Assembly (NCBI GenBank): GCA_030549175.1
Contig: JAUKUA010000006.1
Location: 1,364,001 to 1,428,000 of the forward strand
DNA: 64,000 bases
Direction of reading: 5' to 3'
Source of the DNA: Lasiosphaeris hirsuta
Taxonomy: Eukaryota; Ascomycota; Sordariomycetes; Sordariales; Lasiosphaeriaceae
Notes under the pieces: model-generated
The model's input: only the letters and a program-made list of their open reading frames with translations
What the model was told of the DNA's origin: nothing
The model's database searches: none
In this document: in pieces, positions 30,484-42,920 of the stretch
Layout of the letters: each line of letters starts with the position of its first letter
How positions within the stretch are numbered: the first letter of the stretch is position 1
Program-made: the position numbers and the translations under genes

Positions 30484-32545
30484 ATGACGCGAACCAAAGC
30501 GGTCCATAATAGCCTACCCGTCGAGGTACAGCACAGTGCGTTGCTCCAGCTCCTGGGAAACTCGCTTGTTCTCAGCCACACGACGCCGTACATGTCCTGC
30601 AAGGACATTCTGAACCTCGCTACCACTTCGCGAGCTTTCCACTATCTGATTCACCACACACCCCAGGTGTTCCGCCGCCTGGATCTTGGCAGTGTCAAGA
30701 CCGCACAATTTGAGATCGGGGGCATTGACCGCGGAGGAGAGAGCTGGCGCAATGCGCAGGTGGACGAGAACGTGACTGAGGACGAGTATGCACTCCGAGT
30801 CCCTGTCGAACCTGGCATCTTGCCCGACTATTCCTTCGTGTACTGACCGTAACACTCGCAAAAGCTTCTACTCGGGGCCGCTGCGCGGCATATTCTCCAA
30901 TCTCAGGCGTCATGATATCCTACGGCATGTTCAAATCCTAATCCTCGATGGTCTTTCGGTTACCGCCGAGCTCGTTCACAATGTTCTTGTTGACCCAGCG
31001 TTTTCGGTACGCATATTATCTATCCGCCAAGTCAACAACCTTAACGAGCGGATGCTCCGGGCTGCGCTGCAATATGCATGCCGTGACTCCAGGCCCGAGG
31101 GAACACCGAGGTTGAAGGGCTTGTATGTCTTTGGACCAAAAGACTCGGACCCCGATCAGGCCCCCAGCACGCAAACCATGTACGCCAGTGTCGCCGCTGC
31201 CTTCAAGGCTCAGGGCCGAGACCCTTGCTCGAACAACGAGTCCGAGGCTTGGTATGTTCGTCGAGGTGCTCAATGCTCGCGCGTCATCGATCCCGAGTGG
31301 GCATCTACCTTTGTCGCCTGCAATGGGATAATTGCCTTCGATGCTATTTTGTGCACCGGACCGAGGCACCTGAATTCGTCCGCCTGGGGCTCAGTCAATA
31401 CGACTGCCCTGAATGCCGCCGATTCGCAAAATGGACCGCCAACCAAGGTGCCCCATTACGCGGTCGCAACCCACAGTGTGGATGGATGTGCCGGCTGTGG
31501 CTCAGCTCCCGAGGGTTGGACAGTCTGGGGCGAAATCGCTCAGACGAAGCAGCGAGATCAACACGATAGAAGGGATAGCAGAAGCACCTCGGCCGAGATT
31601 GGGAGGTACCCCTTGCTCGCGCCACCGCCCAGGCATTCGATCAACCCGGCCGCAGCCATGTGCCCCGCTGGCCAGTCCGTTCAAACACGCATCTCTTCCC
31701 TCTCGGCTTCGAAGCATCCAAAGGCAAAGTTCATACCACGATGCTCCGACTGTCTCGAACAAAGGTATTGTAGAGGGTGTCACCGATGGTGGTGCGAAGC
31801 CTGCTACATACCGGCGCAGGAGGAAGCTGCGAAACGTGTAAGTAAACCTGTTCCATATGCTATTAGTCCGGGCTCGAGTGACACCAGTGATCCAATTCTC
31901 AAGGTTCTTTATGGATTTTGTGCCCGAGGGGGATGTTGGTTTGTGCATTGGGGTTTGCTCGCGGTCGGGTATTGATCGACAGCCCGTGCCGCGTACGGTA
32001 TGCTGCCATGCGTGTGTCCTGCGCGGGAGGAACCACTCAAGGTCGATACTATTTGGAGATGTCTCTCCTGCTCTGCAACCTACTTTCTCTTGTACTGTCT
32101 ATCTTCTTTTCTCCTCTGTTGACACCCAGTATATCTTCTCCACCGTAGGTGCTAAGTATTAACTCTGGTGCCATCTAGGTTCTTCTAACCAGAGATTGCT
32201 GGGAATGTGGGATGAACGTAAGTTGGTACCTGAGAAGCTGGTGTTCCGGGGAAGTTGAGGTCGCCTCTAACATTCCGCAGTGTATTGAATGCATCAAGTT
32301 CACGCAGCGGATGTGCCACAGATGTGGGGGTGGTTACTGTCTCATTCACAACGAGGGCTCGAATCTAGTCGCGGTATGTTCTATCGTGATCCCGATAACA
32401 TGGAGAATAGTCACTGATGTGGAAGGTCCTCCCTGTAGTGCGATTGTAAGGTTCCCCTAAAAATCTGCCATGGATGAGTTGCATTGCTGACGAGGCGCGC
32501 ATAGGGTGTTCGGGGAGAAGCCGACACATTCGAGAACTCTACTGA
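30484..32545 (+). CDS. F-box protein with C-terminal zinc-ribbon cysteines
   Basis: Exons 30484-30785, 30865-31837, 32179-32217, 32281-32373, 32439-32445 and 32505-32545 join in frame to 484 aa. The N-terminus is F-box-like (LPVEVQHSALLQLLGNSLVL, SCKDILNLATTSRAFHYLI). A middle LRR-like part follows (LRHVQILILDGLSV, VRILSIRQVNNLNERMLRAA). The C-terminus is Cys/His-rich: CSDCLEQRYCRGCHRWWCEACY, RDCWECGMNCIECIKFTQRMC, HRCGGGYCLIHNEGSN, ending CDWCSGRSRHIRELY, as in related fungal F-box proteins. F-box proteins recruit substrates to SCF ubiquitin ligases. Exon 5 is only 7 nt (TGCGATT) and is needed to rebuild CDWC. Intron 2 (341 nt) is unusually long and may hide another exon; without splicing the frame would end at 31975. 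Confidence 0.75.
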
Positions 32546-34443
32546 CCTTCACCTCCTTTCTTTCTTCGGTTTCGCTGATGGGGTCACCCCTGAGGGTATG
32601 AGGTTGCCAAGTCCTCGCCCTGTGGCTTGTTGTCTGCTGTCGTCACTGCCTCTGGGACCTCCATCCCCCTGCTCGCGCCTCAGCGATCGGCGAATCGCTT
32701 GGCTAGTGGTACACCTTCCTCAAGCAGGCACTCTCCTCTCTTCAAACCCAGTATTTGGCCTGCCACCCCGCTTATCCAGTCTGTCCCCCACCTGGCAACC
32801 GTCTTGTATGCCACCCTATCACTTCGCTCCCTTTCAATGGCCCTCCTCTCACACTACAACACGCCCACGTTTTCCTTTGGCGAAAGTCTCGATCAAGCTT
32901 TGGTGTAGCACTTAGCTCACTGTCACGATAACGATTCTCAAATGATACCCTTTTGCGTCGGCAAAGCTCCCTGATTGAGTTCCTGTGCCTGATGTTCAGG
33001 TGTGTGTGAAGGACGAAACGGCATGCACGTAACGAGGGTGGTCATTTATATCGCCCTCATAGTTTCGTCCTTGTTGGTTTCCAAACGAAACGGTGGGGCG
33101 GAGAGCCAAACAAGGCTCGGATGCCCGACTGGCCCTACGGCGCCGCCCAGTATAACGACAGTGATCTTAGAAATGGGATGGAACCGAAGGGAACAGGAAC
33201 GCGCGTTCAACTGGGGCGCCGACGGGGCGTTGCTGTATTGCACACACATCAGGCCGCTAGACTCTCTCCGTCTGACCCATTCACCATGCTTAGTCCCCGC
33301 AACCCATGGCCATAGTGCTGTAGCACTACTAATTTCAAGCGTAGGAGAGGGGAGGGGCATGTAGAGGTTTTGCCGTTGGCGACGTCAATGGGCTTTCTTT
33401 TCCTTCTTTTCTCCACGCGTAGAGAAGGTAGGGAGGGGCCCAGAGGGTTATAGGGTTAAACACGCGCAGCAGAGCCGCCCAACCTCCGAGTTCTAGGGAT
33501 ATATATTGTGGGATGGGGTCGGTTGCAGCTCGGCAAATTTTGCCCAGCGAAGTGCGCCCCACCGCTGACGGTCGCGAAGTTGCTACGTAATGGGGGGCGG
33601 GACGACACAGCCGTTGAAATACGCGGTGGCTGATTGGCTCGCCGGCGATTTATGGATGGGAGGGGCCGTCCCTTGGCGCTGGGGAACGTAACCACGCGGG
33701 TTGTGGGGGAAGGGGTGTGGGGGAAATGCCGTTCTGCAATGCGATCGGAGTGGTTGTTTGGCAAGATTGAGTGGACGCAACCGCAATGACGAATCTGAGA
33801 CGGGTCGATCCTGTCCTGGGTCCTATATCCCCGGGTATGTGTCTGCTATTGAGACGCCCTCTTGCTGTTTTCTGTTTGGTTAATGGCTTTTTTTAGCATG
33901 TTTCGATGTTATAGCCCAATTTAAGGATTTTTTCTTCCCCCCTCAAAGCCGGCGCGGTGGGGAGAGCGGGGACGAGACGGAATCGCTGCAAAGAATGGAC
34001 AAAACGTAACGCCAGGCTAGGTTCCCCTTGATATTTCAGGCTGAGGATTACGTAGGCATGCACGCATGTGTTTTTCTGTGGTGGACTCTCCTGGCGCGAT
34101 GTCCCGTTGCAATGGAAATGGATTGGGCCTCCGTCGGCCGAAGCTCCGTGTTGTTCGAAATCTCGGAAAAGGGAGATGATGCTACCACACATCCGTCGAG
34201 GCCATCCTAGTTTTACTTCACGCGCTATACCCACCGTTCAACCTGCGGCACCTGCCTACCAGGGATTGTAGATCGTAGTGGCGTCTGATGCCGTGCGGTT
34301 CCTAGTCTCGATATTGTTGGTATGTATATGAACATGAGAGTTCGCCACTGTTTGGCTGTCCTGGTTTCTCTCCACTCACGACAGGCACTACTCTCCCATT
34401 CCTTTTCCTCGTGTCTTTTGTATCCTTGATATCTTGATCGAAG
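32546..34443. other. Intergenic, gene-poor 1.9 kb
   Basis: Ser/Pro-rich ORFs (32598-32915, 33046-33360, 33456-33764) show no domain, signal or splice-supported extension. The right end is the promoter of the intradiol dioxygenase. Confidence 0.5.
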
Positions 34444-35723
34444 ATGCATTTCAGTACCTTCCTTACCGGCGCTCTCGCCGCCGCCCTAGTCTCGGCCCAT
34501 CCCGGCCATGACCTCGTCGCCGAGTTGGCAGAGCGCAAGGAGGCCCTCAGCCAGTTCGCCCGCAAGGATTTGAGTCATTGCGCCGAGAAGATCAAGGCCC
34601 GTGGCCTCGAGGCTCGTGCCGTTGCTAGACGTAACGCGCTCGTCGCTCAGATTCAGAAGAGGGGAAACCTGAAGGGTACGTACCTATTCACCTGGGAGCT
34701 GAGATACCGGAGAGTATGACCGACGATGACGCCGCACAGCTCGTGACCTCACGAGTGTCCTTAACACCACGCACCACTCGTCCAAGTCCTATACCCTGCA
34801 AACCCCCGAGAGCATTCTCTTCGGCTCCAACAGCTCGTGTATCCTTAGCCCTGAGGTCACCGAAGGACCATACTGTGAGTTGAACTGTGTTCGGTAGGCG
34901 GCATACTGTGCGTGGCTGACAAAATAAAGACGTTGCCGGCGAGTATATTCGCAAGAACGTGATCGAGAAGGAGCCGGGTGTTGAACTCACCCTGGACCTG
35001 CAAGTACTTGATATCGAAACCTGCGAGCCAGTGAAGGCGGCATACCTCGAGATCTGGCGTAAGACCCACCCCTTTCCTCGACTTTGGGCTATTCGAAGCT
35101 GACACACCCCTTCAGACTGCAACACCACCGGTGTCTACTCGGGCGTCGATGCCGGCGGCAACGGTGACGGGAACCCGGCCAACCTGAACGCGACTTTCCT
35201 CCGTGGTATCCAGCAGACCGATTCCGAGGGCGTCGCCCAGTTCGAGACGCTCTTTCCCGGCCACTACACGGGCCGCGCGACGCACATCCACGTTATGGTG
35301 CACCAGCACGCAACGCCACAGGCCAACGGCACGGTCTTGAGCTTGACAGCTGCTCACGTGGGACAAATCTACTTCGACCAGGACCTGATCACGCGCGTCG
35401 AGGCGCAGCCCGAGTATGCGGCCAACAAGCAGGCACTGATAACCAACGTCCAGGACTTTTTGCTCGCTGAAGGGGCGGCGACCAGCGACCCGATTGTCCA
35501 GTATGTGCTGCTCGGCGACAAGATCGAGGACGGCCTCCTGGGATGGATCGCCTTCGGCGTCAACACCACCGTCAAGCGCGAGGTGCGTCCCGGCGCAACG
35601 CTCTACGAAACGGGCGGCGAGACAAACACCAGCCCTGGAGGCCCTGGAGGCCCCGGCGGTCCGGGTGGTCCCCCTGGCGGCTTCCCCGGTGGTCCCATCC
35701 CGAGCGGTGTTCCTGCCCCTTAA
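34444..35723 (+). CDS. Secreted intradiol ring-cleavage dioxygenase
   Basis: Exons 34444-34675, 34740-34874, 34930-35058 and 35116-35723 give 367 aa. The signal peptide is MHFSTFLTGALAAALVSA. After a helical prodomain comes the beta-sandwich of intradiol dioxygenases: EGPYYVAGEYIRKN (first Tyr ligand), AYLEIWHCNTTGVYSG (second Tyr) and FPGHYTGRATHIHVMVH (His pair). The two Tyr/two His non-heme Fe(III) site is complete. These extracellular enzymes cleave catechol-type aromatics, for instance from lignin or host phenolics. N-glycosylation-like NTT and NSS sites fit secretion. The C-terminus is a Gly/Pro-rich GGPGG repeat tail. The second intron uses an AAG acceptor. Confidence 0.92.
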
Positions 35724-35845
35724 GTCGAGCACTCTGTAGCTGATCGCAAAAACGTTGGTGGAAAAAGATGCTTGAGCTCTTTGTGAGTGCAACCAGAAGC
35801 TGGGCCGCTAGTTCTGACGGAGCAGGTTGAAGCGGGTAGGAAATC

Positions 35846-36103
35846 CAACCCTGGTTTGTTTGTCAGCGCGGGGCTCTGAGGTGCTGTGACTATAAGGACT
35901 CTGCCTCATTGTGCATAAAGAAAGGCCAATTAAAATAGTCAATATACCTTTTGGAGTGCCAGAAATACCGTTCTTGATGTTGGGAAGGCCTTATTAAAGC
36001 TCAAATATGCCCTGCGAAGTACCAGAAATAATGTTTCTGATGTTGTAAAGGCCTTATATCCAATTTGGCAGGAGGTTCCGCACCGACAAACAAACCAGGG
36101 CTG
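35846..36103. mobile_element. MITE copy A, 258 bp
   Basis: Terminal inverted repeats: left CAACCCTGGTTTGTTTGTCA, right (reverse complement) CAGCCCTGGTTTGTTTGTCG, extended by GCGCGG/GTGCGG. There is no coding capacity. The interior carries AAGGCCTT motifs and a CAAATATGCCC block shared with copy C. No clear target-site duplication. Confidence 0.8.
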
Positions 36104-37665
36104 GGTTGTAGAGGAGAAAAGGAATAGGCACAGGCTTTACCCTACGTTCAAGAGCTATGATCATGAGAGAGGGCATGTTGCAAATCGATATGATAAAAGG
36201 GGGCGGGCGGATACTGTTTACCTTGCGCATTGACAGAAAGGATAACACTTGTTACCTCGAGGGAATTCCTTGGGGGTCTGAAGCCACATCGCATCGCGAA
36301 CTGGCCCTGTCGTCCGAGAACAGGTGGAAGCCCGCAGGTGACTGGCGGTGTTTTAAGGCTGGTCTGTGATACTCCGCGGCTGCAGAATGCACGCGACATC
36401 TCAAAGGTCGCTACGAGGAGAGCTGCCTCGCGCTGGTGTGCTGATGTGACCTTGTCGTCACCTACGACGCATCGAACACTGCATCCGGTCTCGCATTCGC
36501 TGTATCGATATCGCGGACAAAACGCGAACGGTCGAGGCCGTTCGGGGCGCGGTAATACGAATGGCAGTCCGGAGTCTTATAGAACCCGTCGCACTGGATA
36601 TCCCTGGATGCACAATGGCTAGCGAGGCGCAGTTGGCTGGGAGTGGAATCAATATATGCCCGAAGCAGCTGGATAATGGCCAGCCTGGTGGTCATTGGAC
36701 CTCGATCTGCTCAGGGAGCTCTGCGGGTTGAGGAAAGAGGCTATGAAAGATGGAGAAAGGGGGAGTGGATTTGGCGTTGGTTGTAGATTGCCGCATGCCT
36801 AGTTCAACCTCTCTACCTATTTTCCAACCATTTTCCAACCTGACAAAAGCGAGTTTGCTAGTTCGGATCCTACTGTGATTGGCCGGACGCAATCTGGAAA
36901 TACCTGAAAAGGTCTGGAAACGTGACACAGGCGAAATTTGTTATCTCCGCGTCGCCACAGTCGGGCCCCCGCTGCAACGCGCAATCGACAAAGAAGAATG
37001 ATTGAACAAATGCAGATGTTCCAAGCGTTAGCTGAACCTTGCGAAATCAGGAGGCTGCGCAATCAACGCGCACCCCACAATACAACCTGAAGTCACCCAG
37101 GTTCAATATGCATTTCAAGTGCCAAAGCTGAGATGGTTCCGAGTTGACAGTTGACATTTTGCAGCGTCAGAATCGTCAAAGACCGGGTTCCTGATAAATC
37201 CCGAGCCCATGGCGTGCATGGGGGCGGCTTGGGCAGGTATTCTTGGCACGAGCGGGTGGCGCCTCCTCGTGAGCCTCTTGGGTCTTTGACCCGTTCTTCA
37301 TCCAATCGTCCATCCCACCCCCCTGATTTGGCAAAGGCCTCGGTTTCGCTTTGCGACTTGCACACTAGCATGCCCTGTTGACATGGCTCGCCCGCAACCA
37401 AGCCAGCGCTCCACCCGGGCTTTCGGCACCCTCCCCACCTCAAGTAGTCCGGGTATATTATGTACGTACATGCGTATGCCCCCCCCCCCCCCCCCCCCCC
37501 CTAATCCCAGAGCGTGGTGCCATCCTACAAATACGTTGTGCGCCCGACAAGAACACCTCTTTTCTGGTTCATCTACCTCGGGAGATCTCGATCAACCGAC
37601 CCGCCAAGTGAAGCCAAGACAGTCAGTCAGTCGTTCCCGTTTCCTGCATCCTGGCGAACCCAGCC
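36104..37665. other. Intergenic with poly-C run
   Basis: No gene supported. A 23-C run (37479-37501) lies about 165 bp upstream of the MFS transporter start. Confidence 0.5.
37479..37501. repeat. C23 homopolymer
   Basis: Twenty-three consecutive C residues in the promoter of the MFS transporter gene. Confidence 0.9.
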
Positions 37666-39460
37666 ATGGCCGACTCATCAACGGCACCGCGCCTGCCCTC
37701 GCTCGACGAAAAGAGGACGACGCCCTATGTCCAAGATCTCGAGAGGGGACACGGTACCGAGCCAGAGTCCGACTTCGACCTTGCTCCCACCATCGTCGGG
37801 TCGGAGCGCGCGACCTCGACAAGAGGAAAAGATGAACCCATCTTTAACCAACCCGACGAAGAACGGGACCGGGACCGGGACCCTAACGTTGTCTCATGGG
37901 ATGGACCTACAGACCCTCACAACCCTATGAACTGGACAGACCGCAAGAAGTGGCTGAACATCCTCGTGCTCTCCATCATGACTCTCGTGACGTGAGTGTT
38001 CTCTCGTCATCACACCGCGCCCAAACTGCGGCTTTGCTAACATGATGTACAAGGCCACTTGGCTCTTCCATGTTTGCCCCTGGAATCCCCAAGATCCTGG
38101 TAGAGTTCAACGAGACCTCCAAGATCACGGCCACCTTCCTCCTTTCCATCTATATCCTCGGCTTCGCCTTCGGTCCTCTCTTTGTCGCCCCTCTGAGCGA
38201 AATCTATGGCCGCTCTCCAATCTACCATGCCGGCAACGTTTTGTTCACCATCTTCAGCGTTGGCGCCGCGCTAAGCAACAGCATCGGTATGCTTCTAGCC
38301 TTTAGGTTTCTCATGGGCCTCGCTGGTTCCGTACCCATCACCATCGGCAGCGGCAGCATTGCCGATGTTATGCCCGTCGAAATGCGCGGCCGCGCCATGG
38401 CCGCCTGGGCCCTTGGGCCTCTTCTCGGGCCCTGCATCGGCCCTGTTGCCGGAGGATACTTGATTGCCGCAGCTGGCTGGAGATGGGTCTACTGGCTCAT
38501 CGTCATTTTGGTAAGAATATGCCGTTTTCTGGTGCACAGAATGTCAGACGCAGAACTAACAATATCGACAGGGAGGCATTATCTCCATCATCGCCTTCTT
38601 CACCTTGGAAGAGTCGTATGCCCCAGTCATTCTCGAGCGGCGCACGGCCAAGCTACGCAAGGGGACGGGCAACAACAACCTTCGCAGTCAGTATTCCGAG
38701 CTGATTGGCCTCTCGATGGTCGACAAGTTCAAGGTTGCCGCCGTTCGGCCCATGAAGCTTTTATTCGCGACGCCCATCGTCACTTTTATGTCGCTCTACG
38801 TTGCCATCACATATGGTATTCTGTACCTCCTCTTCACCACCTTCTCATTCGTCTACTCCCGGCAGTACGGCTTTGATGAGGGTGCTTCAGGGACGACTTT
38901 CCTGCCTGCCGGAATCGGTATGCTTTTTGGTGTGGTAGGATTTGGCGTCATGTCAGACCGCATCGTCGTGAAGCGAACTGCCGCCGGCCTGGATCATCGC
39001 CCCGAGATCCGCATCCTTCCCTCTTTCTCTCTACCAGCCGGTCTTGCTCTCCCCGTTGGCTTGTTCATTTACGGATGGACTGCTCAGTACGGTGTACACT
39101 GGATCGTGCCCATGATTGGCGTTCTCGTCTTTTCGTGTGGCTTGATGGGTGTTATGGTGAGCCCGAAGTATCCGTCTTCTAGGTCAAGGATATTATGCTA
39201 ACTTTCTTCAGATGTGCGTGCAAAACTACCTTCTGGACGCATACCCAGCGTGTGCCGCATCTGTCACTGCCGCGCTGGCCGTCTTGAGATCCTTGGCCGG
39301 TGCTCTTTTGCCGCTTGGAGGTCTTGATATGTACGGAGCGCTCGGCCTAGGATGGGGTAACAGTCTTCTTGGCTTCATTGCTCTGGGCTTGGTACCGATT
39401 CCGCTACTTTTCTACGCTTATGGCGAGAGACTCAGGAAGAGGTTCAACACCAACCTGTGA
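37666..39460 (+). CDS. MFS transporter, DHA1 drug:H+ antiporter type
   Basis: Exons 37666-37991, 38054-38510, 38572-39156 and 39212-39460 give 538 aa. A hydrophilic acidic N-terminus (about 90 residues) ends in [20 protein letters not shown], typical of the fungal polyamine/fluconazole-type DHA1 family. Twelve helices follow. Motif A is [15 protein letters not shown], the TM4 region is [22 protein letters not shown]5 motif C-like [18 protein letters not shown], and the central loop [18 protein letters not shown]. The C-terminal half ends GERLRKRFN. It probably exports drugs, toxins or metabolites at the plasma membrane; substrate unknown. Confidence 0.92.
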
Positions 39461-40826
39461 GCTTTGAGAATATTTTTCTTACTCCATCTTAAGGTCGATT
39501 CCACCATCCCTTTTCTCTTTTCGTTCTTTTTCTGTTTCTGCATACTTGGCGTTGGCGGTATACAGCATTTTGGGGTATTAGAGCGGAGCGGTTTAGATGG
39601 ATACCATGGGTAGATGAAAATCCGGTTGGGTATTAGGTCCCCAAGTAATTGCAGTCGAGTACCTAGGTACATTAATTATTTAAAAGGTTGCTATATCAAC
39701 CAATATTCTAAGCAATCGCGGACCCTGTGACTTTGTGTGACACCTCAAATTTGAGCCGACAAGGAAGCAAATGTGGTGAATGCGGGTGACAAATACACCC
39801 GGACAGAGCGGCTCCCTGCTCAAACTGACAATCATTCGACAGAAGGATATAGTACTATCCGCATGCGTACCTAGGTAGGTGTAACGAAACATAAAAGAAT
39901 TCGTTCAGGCTGGCTCACCTTTACTCACCCTAATTACCATTTTCGGCAAGCTGCGTCGCAGCCTGCGAATTGCTTTGACTCTAGCCGAGGCGGCCCAGAA
40001 CTGGTCCCATATATAAAGATAACGTTAGGATGCCGCAATTACTGTATTTGCTATAACATGATCCACATGCGAAAGTGCCACAACGCGGTGCGCGCGTCTC
40101 GACCCTCGGCTTCCGACCACTACCCGCCTGCGTTCCCTTCTCAATCTGCACCTCAACCTCTCTGACCCTGTATTCTGATCCTGTAAATACTGTGCATCAT
40201 CCCTTCGATCTGCTTGCCGTATGCCGTCGTGAGTGGGCTGAAATATCTAACATCGAGCGGCTGGAGGATGTAAGACGAGTGGGGAGGTATACAGACTTAC
40301 ACTTCTCGCTACCGCCGCTAGCTGGTACTGCCGCCGTGAAGTCGACGCGGTGCTGTCTGCACCAGCTCGTGCTAGATAACTCGATGGGCGGATCAAGGTT
40401 TACGACACTTGACAACTTGTGACCGTCCTTAGCGTCGAGTCGCCAGGGAGACATCGAGACAAATGCCCCTTTTCGAGAAACGCGAGAACACAGCGCTCGC
40501 CTTTCACATGTATGTATCCAGCTACTTTCCCGCCGGTAGGTTTTCCCGCCGGTAGTTTCTTATCTTCTCGCCTTAGCTAAACTAAGTTTATCGAGACCGC
40601 GGCGCAACCCAGTTTTCGGACGTAACTCGATAGTTAAATAAGGTAGCACGGCAATCCACGACGTTAGAGTTCATAATGACGTAGTACATTTACGTCGGCA
40701 GGTTCTTTTAGCTTTTACCACCAGAGTATTACTACCGGCCAGTCAGTCTGCCCGGACTCTGCACTCTGCCAGTGCGGACGTTCCCAGGTTGACCGTTACC
40801 ATTTCAGCGCATCCCCATCCGCAAAA
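39461..40826. other. Intergenic before F-box pseudogene
   Basis: No gene supported; short ORFs around 40075-40450 have frequent stops in all frames. Possibly degraded repeat DNA. Confidence 0.5.
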
Positions 40827-42535
40827 ATGGCTACTCTCATAGCGTGGATCAAAAAGGCCTGTCCATGTGGACGCCGAGAAGTCGAGACAGAGGACAAAGC
40901 CGGCAGCGGCGATGAGATCAACGAAGCGGATGCGGCCAACGTTGAGGACATAGCGGAACAAGTCGACAAAGCGGACGTGGCCGGTACAAATGGCCTAGTG
41001 GAGGAAACACCCTCCCTGGATGGAATCCAGCAAGCGACGAATGTGCTGGTAGCCGACGAGGCAGCCGGTAGGGGCAAGCTACCGCCTCAGCTTTCCATCA
41101 GCGCCGGGGGACGAGTCGACAACAGGCCAACAAGTTGAAAAGGAACATGAACGCTACCACCGTTACTCTCGGCAAATGCCCCTCAGCCTGCGAGAACGGG
41201 AGAGCGCCGGGATGGACCCCTTAGTAGCGGCCCATGTGCACAACATGAACTACAGCCCCATCAACCAATTGCCCGATGAGCTTATGCTTCAGGTTCTTCG
41301 CTGCCTGGGAGATGATCTGCTTACCATGCTCTGCCTCCAGCGTGTGGCAAGGAGGTTTCGGCGGATTATCGACGACTCGAAAATTTGCAAGGCTATACGT
41401 GCCGACTACATTTTGTGGATATCCGGTCATATTTTCGAGATGGTAGACCGCTTTCTGAAAGACCTGAGGGAAGAACTTTGGCGTCGAATCCAAAGAGATG
41501 GAATGTGCGACAAATGCCGCGTGCTCCGGCCCGGTGCTCCCGACAACCCGGACGCTGGCTGGCTTTAGTGCCCTCGCGAGTGCCCAGTCGTATCAAGGTC
41601 TCCTCTCGGCCTCCACTGCGATGGCTGCAGCAGCGGCGGCGGCTAGGATGCCCATCCGTGCCTAGGCCGCCATGGCGCCGTTCGTCTGTGCGAGCACGTC
41701 AAGATTTCGTGGGCCGACATGGAACCCTACCTGTCCGAGTGGCAGCAGCAGCAAGATCCCCACGACGGCCAAGCCTGCCTCGACGGCTTCAGCGTCGAGT
41801 GCCGCAACCTCAGCCACGACACACGCTGCCGAGCCGAGGACGCTCCCACCTGGCCCCGAGCCAGCCTCAAGACCGAAGCGCATTGGACATCGGAGTGGGT
41901 GGTGGTCTTGACTTTGGAGTGGAAGCCACATAGCGGTTTCAACGTCTTTTCTCTCACCTCGGAAAGGCGGGCGCCCGCATCAGAAATGAGGACGCTGTTC
42001 CAGAGGCATCGACAAGGCGCAGCCGATATTCTTTTCCCCTCGTTCCCCCAACATCCTTTCCTCGAGATGGCATGCTTCAGGGATACCAAGTGTCAGTGCC
42101 TACACTACGAGGCAGGGGGGCGACCAGAGGTTGAGTGCCGCCGACCCATCCAAGCCAACACAAGGAACCTTGTTTTCGAGTGAGCCTGGGTATTTTAACC
42201 GTCATAGAAATGCTGCTCACATCTACACCAGACTTCACGGGTTGTATAAGACTGGCGAGCTTGTAGCTATCTGGAGACATTCGCTTAGTATCGTAAGTGA
42301 CTCTATTTGTCTAGTTACCGGGTATAGTCGGAATATTACAGTCTGTACGAGGGTGAACGGTGGCAGCGTCGTGGCGGTCACTCCCGCACACGACTGGTAT
42401 CACGCTGTGGACCCCGACCTATCTCCATCGCAAAGGTCACCGAAAATACCGTGCAGAGACAAGAGCTGTATCAACTATTATCGAAGTCCGGCATCTTTTG
42501 CTTGCCGAGCTTGCCGATTCCTGCATTTATTTTAA
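40827..42535 (+). pseudogene. F-box family pseudogene
   Basis: Resembles an expanded fungal F-box family. Segments in order: Ala/Asp-rich N-terminus (MATLIAWIKKACPCGRR), EKEHERYHRYSRQMPLSLRE, DPLVAAHVHNMNYSPINQLP, the F-box (DELMLQVLRCLGDDLLTMLC, RVARRFRRI), MCDKCRVLRP, GRHGAVRLCEHVKISWADME, DTRCRAEDAPTWPRASL, HTYTR-type core and AHDWYHAVDPDLSPSQ near the end. Breaks: a frameshift between 41100 and 41136, TAG at 41566-41568 and TAG at 41644-41646 (both where CAG fits), and a frameshift between about 42120 and 42185. Both nonsense changes are C-to-T at CpA. The SCF-adaptor function is therefore probably lost. Confidence 0.75.
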
Positions 42536-42657
42536 GTCTGAAGTAGTGGCACTTGTATGAAAACTCAAATATAATGCATGCCTTCAATATCGTCAAACGA
42601 AACCCCAAAATACCACACTCCTCATGCTTACATCGAGAGCTGATCTTGACCCTTGAC

Positions 42658-42920
42658 GCTCATCCATCATTCTCACCAGACGTAGCGACCGCCTGCTTCT
42701 TTGCCATAGTTACAGCATCCTCCTCTAACTTCTTCCCACGATCCTCGATATCATCGAGTCGCTTCAGCATCTCTTGTTTGGCTTGACTAGCCCGGTCCTC
42801 GGTGCCCACCATTAAAACGGCCGATCTCGATCTTCGCGCAGCTAAGCTCGGCTCTAACATTCTCAAGGTCGGCTTCAGCTTTAAGGAGAGAGGACACTTT
42901 GTCCCCAAGTTCGACGTCGA
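42658..42920 (-). pseudogene. Coiled-coil gene fragment
   Basis: Two overlapping minus frames give a continuous helical, heptad-rich segment if one frameshift near 42820 is allowed: VELGDKVSSLLKAEADLENV then QAKQEMLKRLDDIEDRGKKL, ending KKQAVATSGENDG and a stop. No start or upstream exons were found. It looks like the last part of a decayed gene of unknown identity. Confidence 0.35.

Noticed and set aside
41385..41933. Arg-rich plus ORF within the F-box pseudogene
   Set aside because: Out-of-frame reading of conserved F-box-family sequence.
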